From: Candidatus Bathyarchaeia archaeon
Lineage (GTDB): Archaea; Thermoproteota; Bathyarchaeia; Bathyarchaeales; Bathycorpusculaceae
Length of the DNA stretch: 64,000 nucleotides
Assembly (NCBI GenBank): GCA_038728085.1
Contig: JAVYUU010000004.1
Coordinates: forward strand, 84,674 to 148,673
Direction of reading: 5' to 3'
In this document: positions 9,218 to 17,187 of the stretch, in pieces
Layout of the letters: each line of letters starts with the position of its first letter
Position numbering within the stretch: the stretch's first letter is position 1
Translations under genes and position numbers: made by a program
The notes under the pieces: model-generated
Seen by the model: the letters and a program-made list of their open reading frames with translations, nothing else
Told to the model about the DNA's origin: nothing
Databases searched by the model: none

Positions 9218-9907
9218 TTGCTGGTCGTCTCAAACATAAATCTGAAAACCAACGTGCCCACAACAGAACCCTCAACATTCCTCAAGTCTTCTGTTAGGGA
9301 CTTTATTCTCAACATAAACAATGACTACCGGTACATGAGGACGGGCTACTATGTCTCGCTCCACGCCGAAATCCTAGGCAACGATGTTATTCCAACGACA
9401 GAAAACGCCGTGGACGCCTATAGGCCACCAATCCTACTGACTAGGGCAGCGAAGAATGGGATACCTATCGCGCCATTTATGGTAACGGACTCTGCAAAGC
9501 AGATAATGGCTGAATTCGCCTTTCCAGTTGCGCTTTTCCCCGTCAACCCATTCTCATTTAATGGCTTCCAGACAGCCAAAAATAGAACCGCCTTATACAA
9601 GGCTGTTAAAAGCCTAAGCATGAACTACCGCTATGTCGTCTGTGCCCAACCGCTTAAAGGCGAAATTTCATCTATTAAGTCCTTCTTTGGCGAGTGCGCT
9701 TTAGAAGATCCCAGGGTTAAAGCCGTCGCCAGAAAAGTTTATGAAGTTTTCCAGATTCCAGTGTGCAAACTGTATGTCCAACGCCTTAATGGAGAGGCTC
9801 GCCTGTGCGGGCTTCAACCTTTAAAGATGGAGGAACTTCAGCCCTCCGACATTGATTTGCTTTCTAAGATGGTTTCCCGGTTTTCCGGGAAAGGATGGTC
9901 TGATTGA
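9218..9907 (+). CDS. RLAN-domain protein (RimK-like ATP-grasp N-terminal domain), stand-alone
   Basis: The roughly 229-residue protein matches the RLAN domain, which in bacteria usually sits at the N-terminus of a RimK-like ATP-grasp ligase. The diagnostic stretch is NDYRYMRTGYYVSLHAEILG. Here the domain is a separate gene whose TGA overlaps the TTG start of the ATP-grasp gene (TTGA at 9904-9907). The two products therefore probably act as one enzyme. The frame is open far upstream, but that part overlaps the GCS2 gene. I chose TTG 9218 because the domain homology starts there and a TATA-like box sits about 45-50 bases ahead; TTG 9200 or ATG 9173 are alternatives. The biochemical role of RLAN is not established. 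Confidence 0.75.
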   Translation: MLVVSNINLKTNVPTTEPSTFLKSSVRDFILNINNDYRYMRTGYYVSLHAEILGNDVIPTTENAVDAYRPPILLTRAAKNGIPIAPFMVTDSAKQIMAEFAFPVALFPVNPFSFNGFQTAKNRTALYKAVKSLSMNYRYVVCAQPLKGEISSIKSFFGECALEDPRVKAVARKVYEVFQIPVCKLYVQRLNGEARLCGLQPLKMEELQPSDIDLLSKMVSRFSGKGWSD

Positions 9908-10782
9908 CGCGGATAGCATGTTTTGTTGAAAAATACAATTTCTCCAATTCAAGGGAAGCGGAAGCCTTGCAAAGCTTCAGGCAAACAGCTGAAAAGCTGG
10001 GACACGAGTTTCACTTCATATTTAGGAATGGGCTTTCCGAAATTCCAGAGTATGACGCCGTCTTCATTAGGGCGACTACGGATCCCCTCTACACGGCTTA
10101 CGTGGTCTCGAAAACGGCTTGGGAGCTTGGCTTAAGGGTTGTTGATGACCCTATTTCGATTAAGATTTGCGCCAACAAGATCCACCAGTATCGCCTTTTC
10201 GAAAAATATGGTGTGCCCTATATCCCCACAGTCTTCCTCAGCAGGGAGGAATTTCATCATAAACAGATTGCCGAGATCTTCGAACTTTTTGGAAAGCCTG
10301 TCGTGATAAAGGCGCCCTACACGAGTTTCTCGAGGTACGTGGAGAAAGCCTCTTGTGAGACAAGTTTCCGCGATATTGCCAAACGCTTCTTCAGGCGGTC
10401 AGACTACATTGTTGTGCAGAAGTTTATGCCATCCCGCTTTGACTGGCGTGTAGGCGTATTAAATGGCGAAGTCCTGTATGTGTGCAAGTACATGATGCCA
10501 AAGGGTAAATGGAAACACGGCGTAAAAAGACGTGGAAAACCAAGCTTCATATGGGGAAGAACCGTCACCCTAAAACGGGACAACGCACCCCAAAGGCTTA
10601 AGGAGACAGCTCTAAAAGCCTGCAGCATTATTGGGAAGGGATTGTATGGTGTTGATATTAAGGAGGTTAATGGCGACTATGTGGTGGTTGAAGTCAATGA
10701 CAACCCAAGCATATACAAGGGGCAGGAAGACCTCCGCGACAAGGACATATACGAGAAAATCTTAAGATTTTTGGCAGAATGA
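9904..10782 (+). CDS. RimK-like ATP-grasp ligase
   Basis: The 292-residue protein has the ATP-grasp fold: a preATP-grasp N-terminal domain, the nucleotide-binding lysine segment (GKPVVIKAPYTSFSRYVEKA) and the metal-binding glutamate/asparagine motif (VVVEVNDNPS) near the end. RimK-like enzymes ligate amino acids to a carboxylate through an acyl-phosphate. It starts with a TTG that overlaps the stop of the RLAN gene, after a GGAAAGGA site, so translation is coupled. Together with the divergent GCS2-type ligase it forms a two-ligase locus like those predicted in bacteria to make small peptides or peptide tags. The substrate is unknown. Confidence 0.85.
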   Translation: MTRIACFVEKYNFSNSREAEALQSFRQTAEKLGHEFHFIFRNGLSEIPEYDAVFIRATTDPLYTAYVVSKTAWELGLRVVDDPISIKICANKIHQYRLFEKYGVPYIPTVFLSREEFHHKQIAEIFELFGKPVVIKAPYTSFSRYVEKASCETSFRDIAKRFFRRSDYIVVQKFMPSRFDWRVGVLNGEVLYVCKYMMPKGKWKHGVKRRGKPSFIWGRTVTLKRDNAPQRLKETALKACSIIGKGLYGVDIKEVNGDYVVVEVNDNPSIYKGQEDLRDKDIYEKILRFLAE

Positions 10783-10784
10783 CT

Positions 10785-11141
10785 CTATGAGAAAATAGCA
10801 CAGTATATTAGGAACAGCGTCAAGCCCGCTATCCCAAGAATTACTCCCATCCTCTTTGATTCTCTACCAGTCCTTATGTGCCTCATTCCCTCCCTTGCAA
10901 TAACCGGATTAATCCCTGCTCCCCTTATATACCGATACTCAGACAATGGGAGGACGCTTACAAAACCTATGCCAATCAGAATGAGCGTTCCAATTATAAA
11001 AGCCCAGCGGAGGGCCTCTAGAAAAGGCTTTGCTGCAAAAATAGCGTATAATAGCGCCACAGAAGTTATAATCGCTAAAGCACCAATCAAAGCCAGTAGG
11101 TAAAATCTGCAGAGCTCCTTCAGCTGCTCCTTAGAAATCAT
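10785..11141 (-). CDS. small three-helix membrane protein, unknown function
   Basis: The 118-residue protein has three clear hydrophobic segments, at about residues 12-35, 43-63 and 97-117. A soluble loop between the second and third contains an arginine-rich stretch (GREGMRHIRTGRESKR-like). I do not recognise a family. It is convergent with the ATP-grasp gene (two bases apart) and lies downstream of the Cys-rich HTH regulator on the same strand, with 37 bases between them, so they may share a transcript. Confidence 0.6.
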   Translation of the reverse strand: MISKEQLKELCRFYLLALIGALAIITSVALLYAIFAAKPFLEALRWAFIIGTLILIGIGFVSVLPLSEYRYIRGAGINPVIAREGMRHIRTGRESKRMGVILGIAGLTLFLIYCAIFS

Positions 11142-11178
11142 ATCTCCAACTTCATTTGAGCCTATGTCCCATGGGCAT

Positions 11179-11586
11179 TTAAGTTTTGGGGTTTTGACAT
11201 TTTAGCCCCATGGACGTGCACAGCTGACATTTCTCAGTGTCAAATTCCGGGTCCAATGTTTTATGCATGTTGCATAGCAAGCCCTTGGCACGGGAGACCA
11301 TACAGATTTCGCAAAACTTTATTGTGAAGTCTTTGTGGGATAACCCCCCCTTTGCTAAGGCTTCCGCTAACTCCTTAATCAACTTTTCAATTTCTTTGTC
11401 CCTTTCTAGGTTTAGGGCTTTTCCTCGCATTCTTCTATTATAGAGGCTTATGGCTGGCTGGCTTAAACCCAGCAGTTTGGCAGCTTCCACCTGTTTTAGG
11501 CCATATCTTGTCGTCAATTGTTTAGCTAAGGCTGCCCTCACTGGTGGAAGGAGGCCCTTCACGGCGACTTCGCAAGGCAACAGCAT
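11179..11586 (-). CDS. HTH transcriptional regulator with C-terminal cysteine-rich domain
   Basis: This protein of about 135 residues has an N-terminal helix-turn-helix (TRYGLKQVEAAKLLGLSQPAIS). Its C-terminal half carries ordered cysteines: CEIC, then C and H eight to eleven residues later, then CQLC and a final C. Such a Cys-rich tail could hold a metal or Fe-S cluster and sense redox state; this is inference. The sequence resembles archaeal predicted regulators of the COG2522 type. ATG codons occur at 11595 and 11586, and the GAGG spacing favours 11586. It is divergent from the flavodiiron protein gene, and an 18-bp perfect palindrome sits between them. Confidence 0.78.
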   Translation of the reverse strand: MLLPCEVAVKGLLPPVRAALAKQLTTRYGLKQVEAAKLLGLSQPAISLYNRRMRGKALNLERDKEIEKLIKELAEALAKGGLSHKDFTIKFCEICMVSRAKGLLCNMHKTLDPEFDTEKCQLCTSMGLKCQNPKT

Positions 11587-11624
11587 TTTGTTCATTCCTC
11601 TTTGTAGTATTTTTGGGGAAAGGC

Positions 11625-11633
11625 ATAAATATA
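11625..11633 (+). promoter_or_regulatory. candidate TATA box of the flavodiiron operon
   Basis: The sequence ATAAATATA predicts a transcription start near 11655, giving a leader of about nine bases before the ATG at 11664. The 18-bp palindrome lies between this box and the predicted start, so a bound protein would block initiation. Confidence 0.45.
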
Positions 11634-11635
11634 CT

Positions 11636-11653
11636 TTATTACAATTGTAATAA
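11636..11653. promoter_or_regulatory. 18-bp perfect palindrome, probable operator
   Basis: TTATTACAATTGTAATAA is a perfect inverted repeat between the divergent HTH regulator and the flavodiiron gene. It lies just downstream of the TATA-like box of the flavodiiron operon and next to the regulator's own promoter region. This is where an autoregulating repressor of both units would bind. Binding by the neighbouring regulator is inferred from position only. Confidence 0.6.
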
Positions 11654-11663
11654 TGTGAATGGC

Positions 11664-12854
11664 ATGATTGAAAGAAACATTTTAAAACTGGCCGAAAACG
11701 TTTACTGGATTGGCGTAAGAGACTGGAACCGCAGGCTCTTCGACGCTTTAATACCACTTCCAAAAGGAACATCCTACAATGCTTATCTCGTAATTGGCGA
11801 AACTGGTAAAGCCCTAATAGACACGGTTAACCCCGGTTTTGAAAACGAACTTGAAGAGAAAATCCATGGTTTAGCGAGTCCAGAGGAGCTGGATTATGTT
11901 GTTATGAATCATGCAGAGCCAGATCACGCTGGCACAATACCATATGTGCTGAGGATTGCGCCGAAAGTAAAGCTTGTAGCCACAAGTAGAGGGGCAAAGA
12001 TGGCTCAAATCTACTATCATGTTCCACAGGAAAGAATCAAAATAGTGGCTGACAACGACACCATAAGCCTGGGCGACAAAACCCTACGCTTTATCGAGGC
12101 GCCCATGCTTCATTGGCCAGAAACCATGTTCACCTACCTCGAAGAGGATAGGATACTGTTTCCATGCGATTTTTTCGGCGCCCATTTGGCTAGCGGTGTC
12201 TACAGCGATGAAGTCGAGGACTATTTGGTGCATGCTCAGCGATACTGGGGTGAAATAATGATGCCTTTTAGGGCTATGGCGCAGAAAGCCCTAGAAAAAG
12301 TTGCTGGTCTTGGTATTCGCGTCATAGCGCCAAGCCACGGTCCCATCCACAGGAAGCCAGAGCTCATCCTAAGCGCCTATAAGCGATGGGCTGCCGGTGA
12401 AACCCGCCCAAAGGCTGTTATAGCCTACGTTAGCATGTGGAACAGCACCGACACCATGGTGAAGCAGATGGCTGAAACATTAGTTTCAGAGGGTATAGAA
12501 TTGGCTTTTCACGATTTGACAGTTGCTGATGTTGGCGATTTAGCCAAAGACCTTGTGGATTCAAGAGCCATTGTGTTGGGCGCCCCAACAGTTCTGGGCG
12601 GAGCCCACCCATTAGCTGTTTACGCCACATACCTCTTCAGGGCGCTGCGTCCACCAACAAAATTCGCCGTAATCCTTAGCTCCTACGGTTGGGGTGGAGG
12701 CGCAATAAAGCAAATTCAGGAACTGCTTAAAGACTTCAATATTGAGATTGTAGGCGCATTGGAGGTCAACGGTCCACCAACAGAGGAGAATTTGCGTCAG
12801 ATTGTTGAATTGGGCAGATTTCTAGCCAAAAAAGTTAAGGAGGAAGGAGCCTAA
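11664..12854 (+). CDS. fprA: A-type flavoprotein (flavodiiron protein, FprA/FDP)
   Basis: This protein of about 396 residues joins an N-terminal metallo-beta-lactamase-like diiron domain to a C-terminal flavodoxin domain. The diiron ligands appear as NHAEPDHAG (the HxExD motif), followed by later histidines (HWPET, SHGPIH). The FMN-binding loop is VSMWNSTDTM. Flavodiiron proteins reduce O2 to water or NO to N2O and protect anaerobes; in methanogens F420H2 is the donor. The ATG at 11664 has no ribosome-binding site but fits a nearly leaderless mRNA. It is the first gene of a tight three-gene operon with the DUF438 and ArsC-like genes. Confidence 0.93.
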   Translation: MIERNILKLAENVYWIGVRDWNRRLFDALIPLPKGTSYNAYLVIGETGKALIDTVNPGFENELEEKIHGLASPEELDYVVMNHAEPDHAGTIPYVLRIAPKVKLVATSRGAKMAQIYYHVPQERIKIVADNDTISLGDKTLRFIEAPMLHWPETMFTYLEEDRILFPCDFFGAHLASGVYSDEVEDYLVHAQRYWGEIMMPFRAMAQKALEKVAGLGIRVIAPSHGPIHRKPELILSAYKRWAAGETRPKAVIAYVSMWNSTDTMVKQMAETLVSEGIELAFHDLTVADVGDLAKDLVDSRAIVLGAPTVLGGAHPLAVYATYLFRALRPPTKFAVILSSYGWGGGAIKQIQELLKDFNIEIVGALEVNGPPTEENLRQIVELGRFLAKKVKEEGA

Positions 12855-12855
12855 A

Positions 12856-14082
12856 ATGGGTGGAATAACAGAGGAAGATCGCAAAAAAGCCCTCAAAGAG
12901 ATTCTCAGACAATTACATGCCGGCGTTCCTCCGGAACAAGTTAAAGAGCAGTTTAGGCAGTTCCTTGAAGGTGTAAGCTCGCTGGAAATCGCCAAAATCG
13001 AACAGGAACTTATAAGCGAAGGCATAACCCGCGAAGAAATTCAAAGGCTCTGCGACGTGCACTTAGCCATATTTAGGGAACAATTGGAGAAGCAGAAGCT
13101 TGAAGAAGCGCCAACAAGCCCTCTTGGCATTCTCTTTGAAGAGCACAGGATGTTCCAGCAGATAGTTCAAAAACTGGTTATGCTGACTGAAAAGGTACGG
13201 GCTGCTGAGAGCCTTGAAGCTGCAAAAGAGGCGCTAGGACAGCTTAAGCACATTGCTCAAGAGTTTCTGGACGCTGAAAAACACTATTTGCGGGAGGAAA
13301 ACGTTCTCTTCCCCGTCTTGGAGAAGCATGGAATAACCGAACCACCAGCCATAATGTGGATGGAACACAACCAGCTTAGGGAAAAGAAAAAGCAGCTCAG
13401 AAGCCTACTGGAAAACGCTGTAAACATGGGCTTCCAAGACTTTAAAAGGCAACTTGGCGAACTAGCCAACGCCATAAACAGCGCCCTAAACAGCCACATT
13501 TTCAAGGAAAACAACATACTATTCCCGGCAGCCCAACGCGTCGTCACGGAAAAAGAGTGGATAGAGATGCGAGCGGACTTCGACGAAATTGGCTACTGCT
13601 GCTTCACTCCAGAACACTTAATAAAAAAGCCAACCGAAAAACCAGAGGTTGAAGCTAAACTCACGGCTGAAGGTGCATTGCAGTTTGAAACTGGAACATT
13701 GACAAGGGAAGAGGTTGAAGCCATTTTAAACACTTTGCCGGTAGATATAACCTTCGTGGATAAAGACGACGCCGTCAAATTCTTCAATAAAGCTGAAAAA
13801 CGCATATTCGTGAGAACAAAAGCCATTCTGGGCAGAAAAGTGCAGCTTTGCCATCCACAGAAAAGCATTCACGTAGTCAACCGAATTCTAGAAGCCTTCA
13901 AGAAAGGCGAAAAGGATGTGGCGGAGTTCTGGATACAAAAGGAAGGACGCATAATCCACATAAGGTATTTCGCCGTAAGGGACAAGGACGGCAAATATTT
14001 GGGCACGATGGAGGTAACCCAAGACATAACCGACCTAAAGAAAATCGAGGGCGAAAAACGCCTTTTAGACTGGGAAGGCTAA
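12856..14082 (+). CDS. DUF438-hemerythrin-PAS protein
   Basis: The 408-residue protein has three parts. An N-terminal DUF438 domain spans about 1-80. A hemerythrin/HHE four-helix domain spans about 90-240, with the iron-ligand pattern EEH, HYLREE, MEHN and HIFKEN. A PAS domain spans about 275-405 (DITFVDKDDAVKFFNK). Hemerythrin-like domains bind O2 or handle NO and iron, and PAS domains sense ligands or redox state. The protein begins one base after the flavodiiron stop with a GGAGG site, so it almost certainly acts with that enzyme in O2/NO sensing or iron-centre repair. The exact role is inferred. Confidence 0.88.
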   Translation: MGGITEEDRKKALKEILRQLHAGVPPEQVKEQFRQFLEGVSSLEIAKIEQELISEGITREEIQRLCDVHLAIFREQLEKQKLEEAPTSPLGILFEEHRMFQQIVQKLVMLTEKVRAAESLEAAKEALGQLKHIAQEFLDAEKHYLREENVLFPVLEKHGITEPPAIMWMEHNQLREKKKQLRSLLENAVNMGFQDFKRQLGELANAINSALNSHIFKENNILFPAAQRVVTEKEWIEMRADFDEIGYCCFTPEHLIKKPTEKPEVEAKLTAEGALQFETGTLTREEVEAILNTLPVDITFVDKDDAVKFFNKAEKRIFVRTKAILGRKVQLCHPQKSIHVVNRILEAFKKGEKDVAEFWIQKEGRIIHIRYFAVRDKDGKYLGTMEVTQDITDLKKIEGEKRLLDWEG

Positions 14083-14085
14083 AAG

Positions 14086-14490
14086 TTGAAGACAGCCCTA
14101 TTCATTTGCGTGGAGAACAGTTTCAGAAGCCAAATTGCCGAAGCTTACTTCAACAAATATGCGCCTGAAGGCTGGACTGCCACAAGCGCTGGCATAAAAC
14201 CAGCCGAAAGAGTTCATCCTAATGCTGTTAGGCTTATGCTTGAGGAGGGCATAGACATAAGCCACAAAAAACCCAAGATGCTTAGGAGGGAGCTTCAGGA
14301 AAAGGCTGAAATAGCCATAATCGTCTGTAGCGGCAGCCTCTGCCCAGTGGTCTACACGAAGCATGTAGAAGAATGGAATATGCCTGATCCAGCCAAAATG
14401 CCGCTTGAAGAGGCAAGGAAGATTAGGGATGCCATAAAAGCCAAGGTTCTAGATCTAATTGAAAGGCTGAAAACTCAGCAGAAAACCTAA
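14086..14490 (+). CDS. low-molecular-weight phosphatase / ArsC-like arsenate reductase
   Basis: The 134-residue protein has the LMW protein-tyrosine-phosphatase fold. Its N-terminal active-site loop is CVENSFRSQ (CX5R), and the acid residue lies in WNMPDP. Family members are either protein phosphatases or thioredoxin-coupled arsenate reductases. A second cysteine pair (CSGSLCP) at about residues 84-90 resembles the extra cysteines of the reductases. The start is TTG at 14086, three bases after the DUF438 gene, so it is the third gene of the redox operon. Substrate is undecided. Confidence 0.8.
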   Translation: MKTALFICVENSFRSQIAEAYFNKYAPEGWTATSAGIKPAERVHPNAVRLMLEEGIDISHKKPKMLRRELQEKAEIAIIVCSGSLCPVVYTKHVEEWNMPDPAKMPLEEARKIRDAIKAKVLDLIERLKTQQKT

Positions 14491-14498
14491 ACAATCTC

Positions 14499-15269
14499 TC
14501 ATTTTTCCTTTAAAGCTCTTTCCACTTCCTCCCTTATAATGTAGCCAGCTATATGCAGGATAGGTTCTTTTGCTTCTGGGTCAACGTTCATGGTGGCAGT
14601 GCACGGATAACTATGATGCGCCTTCGCAATGGCATCGTGCAAGCTCTCCCTTTTTGTTTCGATACCAATGAGTTTTCTCGCCACATACCATGTGGAACCG
14701 CATGGGGCACTTCGCCTAACAACAACAGCTTCAATTACTTCGCGTCCACCCCTCTTAGCTGTGGAAACCTCCAGCTTTGGGCGGCCCACACTGAGCTCTA
14801 AGACGAAACGTGAGATCAGCGGCTTGTCTCTGGATGGCTTCAGCGAACAGAAAGGTTTCGGAAACGCATATTCCAAGCCCAGTTCCATGCAGCGCTCTTC
14901 CATCTGCCTTCTTAAGCCAGAAGGGACCTCATTGAAGTCCTCGATGGGCACGATTAAGCCTTTAACACCCGCCCTTTCAAGACGAACGGGCAGTTCAAGA
15001 AGCAAATCCTTATGTAGGCCAGAGGCCACACACAAATCCACCTTTGGAATGGTTTTTGGCATATAATTCTCCGGCTTTTCGATGAAGGCTGGCAAATCTG
15101 AGGGTTTTGGAAGCTCTATGGCCGCGCGGATGTTGCGCACATGACTGTAAACGCCATACTTGCATGAGTCGCAGTATAGGCCACAAGCCTTGCAGAAGCT
15201 CGGGTCGTTTATTAGATTCCTTATTACGCGTTCGGCGAACTCGCCGCTGTAAACGAAAACTAACGTCAA
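14499..15269 (-). CDS. DUF166 family protein
   Basis: The 256-residue protein matches archaeal DUF166, sometimes mislabelled thymidylate synthase. It shows an N-terminal VFVYSGEFAERVI and cysteines in CKACGLYCDSCKYG, which could bind a metal or Fe-S cluster. Conserved stretches near the C-terminus include APCGSTWYVA and HHSYPCTATM. The function is not known. It is convergent with the ArsC-like gene and lies about 50 bases downstream of the protein disulfide oxidoreductase on the same strand. Confidence 0.82.
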   Translation of the reverse strand: MTLVFVYSGEFAERVIRNLINDPSFCKACGLYCDSCKYGVYSHVRNIRAAIELPKPSDLPAFIEKPENYMPKTIPKVDLCVASGLHKDLLLELPVRLERAGVKGLIVPIEDFNEVPSGLRRQMEERCMELGLEYAFPKPFCSLKPSRDKPLISRFVLELSVGRPKLEVSTAKRGGREVIEAVVVRRSAPCGSTWYVARKLIGIETKRESLHDAIAKAHHSYPCTATMNVDPEAKEPILHIAGYIIREEVERALKEK

Positions 15270-15317
15270 AAGCTCTTTTTTGCCAGCCAGACTTCACACC
15301 CTAAAACGCTGGAGCGG

Positions 15318-15974
15318 CTAGAGCACATATTCCGGGCGGCGGGCAGCCAGCAAAATATGCTCTAAGAAAACTTCCTCTGGAACAGCTCCAAGAAACTCCA
15401 CTTTCTCATTTATGACAGTTTTCGGGACGCCCATAACCCCGTATTTGTGTCCAATGTGGGGAAACTCGCTCACATCAATCACATCAGCCCTAACCATGTC
15501 GCTTTCAACGGCAAATTTGAAGGCTAAACTCGCCACGGAAGGACAGTATGGACAAGTCAACGTCACAAAAACTTGAATGTGCACGGGCGCCTTCACGCCC
15601 TTAAGTTTCTCCCTAGTTTCCTCAGAAAGGTCCGCCCTGCCCCGTGAAACGCTTGTTATGCCCTCCAAGAAGGTTCCAAATTCGTAGCCATAGGGCAAAC
15701 CGTAAAACCTCAAACCATAATCCTTAACGCCCACAATAGCAATAGCTGGAACCTTATCCACGCCATAAGCCCTAGCCTTATCCACGTCAGCCGCAAAATC
15801 ATAAACCTCAACGCTTATCTTGTCGCTTAAACCAGCCAACTCCTCCACAAGGCTCCGTGTCTGCGCGCAATAGGGACACTCGAACTTCTGCGTGAAAACA
15901 ACAAGCTTAACGGGATTCACAAGCCTATGAGCCAGCTCCTCCCTCAAATGTTCCCTATGCTCCTCAGAAATCAT
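15318..15974 (-). CDS. protein disulfide oxidoreductase (glutaredoxin-like PDO)
   Basis: This protein of about 218 residues contains two thioredoxin-fold units, each with a CPYC active site (ECPYCAQ in the first half, TCPYCPS in the second) and a following cis-proline (KVPAI and GVPKT). This is the thermophile/archaeal PDO architecture, which forms, reduces or isomerises cytoplasmic disulfides. A GTG lies at 15983 and an ATG at 15974; a GGTGG just ahead of the ATG favours 15974. A 52-residue gene ends 13 bases upstream on the same strand, so the two probably form an operon. Confidence 0.9.
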   Translation of the reverse strand: MISEEHREHLREELAHRLVNPVKLVVFTQKFECPYCAQTRSLVEELAGLSDKISVEVYDFAADVDKARAYGVDKVPAIAIVGVKDYGLRFYGLPYGYEFGTFLEGITSVSRGRADLSEETREKLKGVKAPVHIQVFVTLTCPYCPSVASLAFKFAVESDMVRADVIDVSEFPHIGHKYGVMGVPKTVINEKVEFLGAVPEEVFLEHILLAARRPEYVL

Positions 15975-15987
15975 GCCAACCACCCAC

Positions 15988-16146
15988 CTAACGCCTCACC
16001 TCAATCTTAATCTCCTTCCAATCTTCCCTAACACCCCGCAGGGCACTAACAGCCCCAACAACAGTACCACCCAAAATCTTAACAACAAACTTGTTGAGGC
16101 TGATCTCCTCTCCATCAACAAAAAGCTTCACATCCACCACAACCAC
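15988..16146 (-). CDS. small conserved-looking protein of about 52 residues
   Basis: Reading the minus strand from GTG at 16146 gives a regular short protein: an N-terminal beta-like VVVDVKLFVDGEE segment, a glycine-containing middle (KILGGTVVGAVSALRG) and a charged end (DWKEIKIEVRR). It looks like small proteins seen in several archaea, with no known function. Its TAG lies 13 bases before the PDO start. The GGGG-rich sequence just upstream can serve as a ribosome-binding site; nearby GTG codons make the exact start uncertain. Confidence 0.6.
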   Translation of the reverse strand: MVVVDVKLFVDGEEISLNKFVVKILGGTVVGAVSALRGVREDWKEIKIEVRR

Positions 16147-16337
16147 CACCCCAAAATAGCCCACACAACGTAAAAAGCTTTTGCAAAATCATTACACAAA
16201 AACAAAAATAACCTCAACCACCTCTTATCTCCCGCAAACCCTTACTTTTTCTGCATGCAGCATTGCCAAGTTGTTATTCTTTAACTTTGGATGTTACATT
16301 ACGTATTTGTCTTGGTGAGTCTTTTGTTTTGTGTGAA

Positions 16338-17015
16338 TTATGCTTTGATTTTAAATCTTTTGAAAATTTGTTCCACAAAACGCGACATCCTTTTTATGCT
16401 TGGTAGATCATCGAAAGAATCTGCTATACAATCAATCTGAAGTGTCCAAAGTTCTTCTCCCTCAATTATTTCAATGTTGAATTCTTCAAGATATTCTTCA
16501 AAGTATTCAAGTTCTTCTGGCAGTTGATCGACATCCCACGGTATTGTCTGAATATATCTCTTCAAACTATCTAACGCGCTCTTTCTATTTTCTTCTGCTT
16601 CTATGTATGTGAAGGTTGTGAGGCGCTTACTCCCATTTTGTATAGTAATGTCAAACGCGTCAATCTTGAAGTTGCAACCTGCTAAGGCGCTATAAAAAAG
16701 CCGCATATAATTTTCGTCTAAGTTAACCTCAAAATCCTCAAGTATATACAGTCCCTTAGCGTCCATTTTCTCAAGAACTTTGTTAAAAAGGCTTAAGGAG
16801 TGAAAAGCAGCATCAATTATATGTGCCAGAACATTCTTGAGGTTCACAGGTGCTTTATAACCGTCCTTTAGATTTGTAATCCATCGGCTATTCATGCTGA
16901 TTATTTCCAGTATATCTTTAATCGCGTCTTGCACACCCTTGTCATAATAATTGCTTAAAGCCGCTAAATTTTCATAAGCGTCGTCAGCAACCGTTAAGGA
17001 AATTCTTTTGACCAT
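16338..17015 (-). CDS. uncharacterised protein, 225 residues
   Basis: I do not recognise a family. The first 40 residues (KRISLTVADDAYENLAALSNYYDKG) resemble the beginning of ribbon-helix-helix-like or antitoxin-like proteins. The remainder is mixed alpha/beta and acidic, with several aspartate/glutamate-rich segments (EELEYFEEYLEEFNIEIIEGEE). There is no signal peptide or membrane helix. The gene is AT-richer than its neighbours. It sits alone between the PDO unit and the tRNA genes, with an AT-rich upstream region. Confidence 0.7.
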   Translation of the reverse strand: MVKRISLTVADDAYENLAALSNYYDKGVQDAIKDILEIISMNSRWITNLKDGYKAPVNLKNVLAHIIDAAFHSLSLFNKVLEKMDAKGLYILEDFEVNLDENYMRLFYSALAGCNFKIDAFDITIQNGSKRLTTFTYIEAEENRKSALDSLKRYIQTIPWDVDQLPEELEYFEEYLEEFNIEIIEGEELWTLQIDCIADSFDDLPSIKRMSRFVEQIFKRFKIKA

Positions 17016-17187
17016 AGCATCATCAAAAAATTAAAAATGTTTGGTGTAAGATTATTAAGTTTTTGAACATATATGGAACAGACGATTCATACGAATAAGA
17101 ATCTAGGTTATTTAACCCCTTTTTATCTGAGGAATCTTAAATGTAAAGTGAGAGCAATATTCGGCGAATATCACTATGGAGAGTTTC

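Noticed and set aside
14499-15269. Thymidylate synthase, a label sometimes given to DUF166
   Set aside because: No thymidylate synthase motifs are visible; the sequence fits DUF166 only.
15973-16173. Plus-strand open frame rich in Asn, Pro, Thr and His
   Set aside because: It is the antisense of the 52-residue minus-strand gene; its odd composition comes from the opposite strand's codons.
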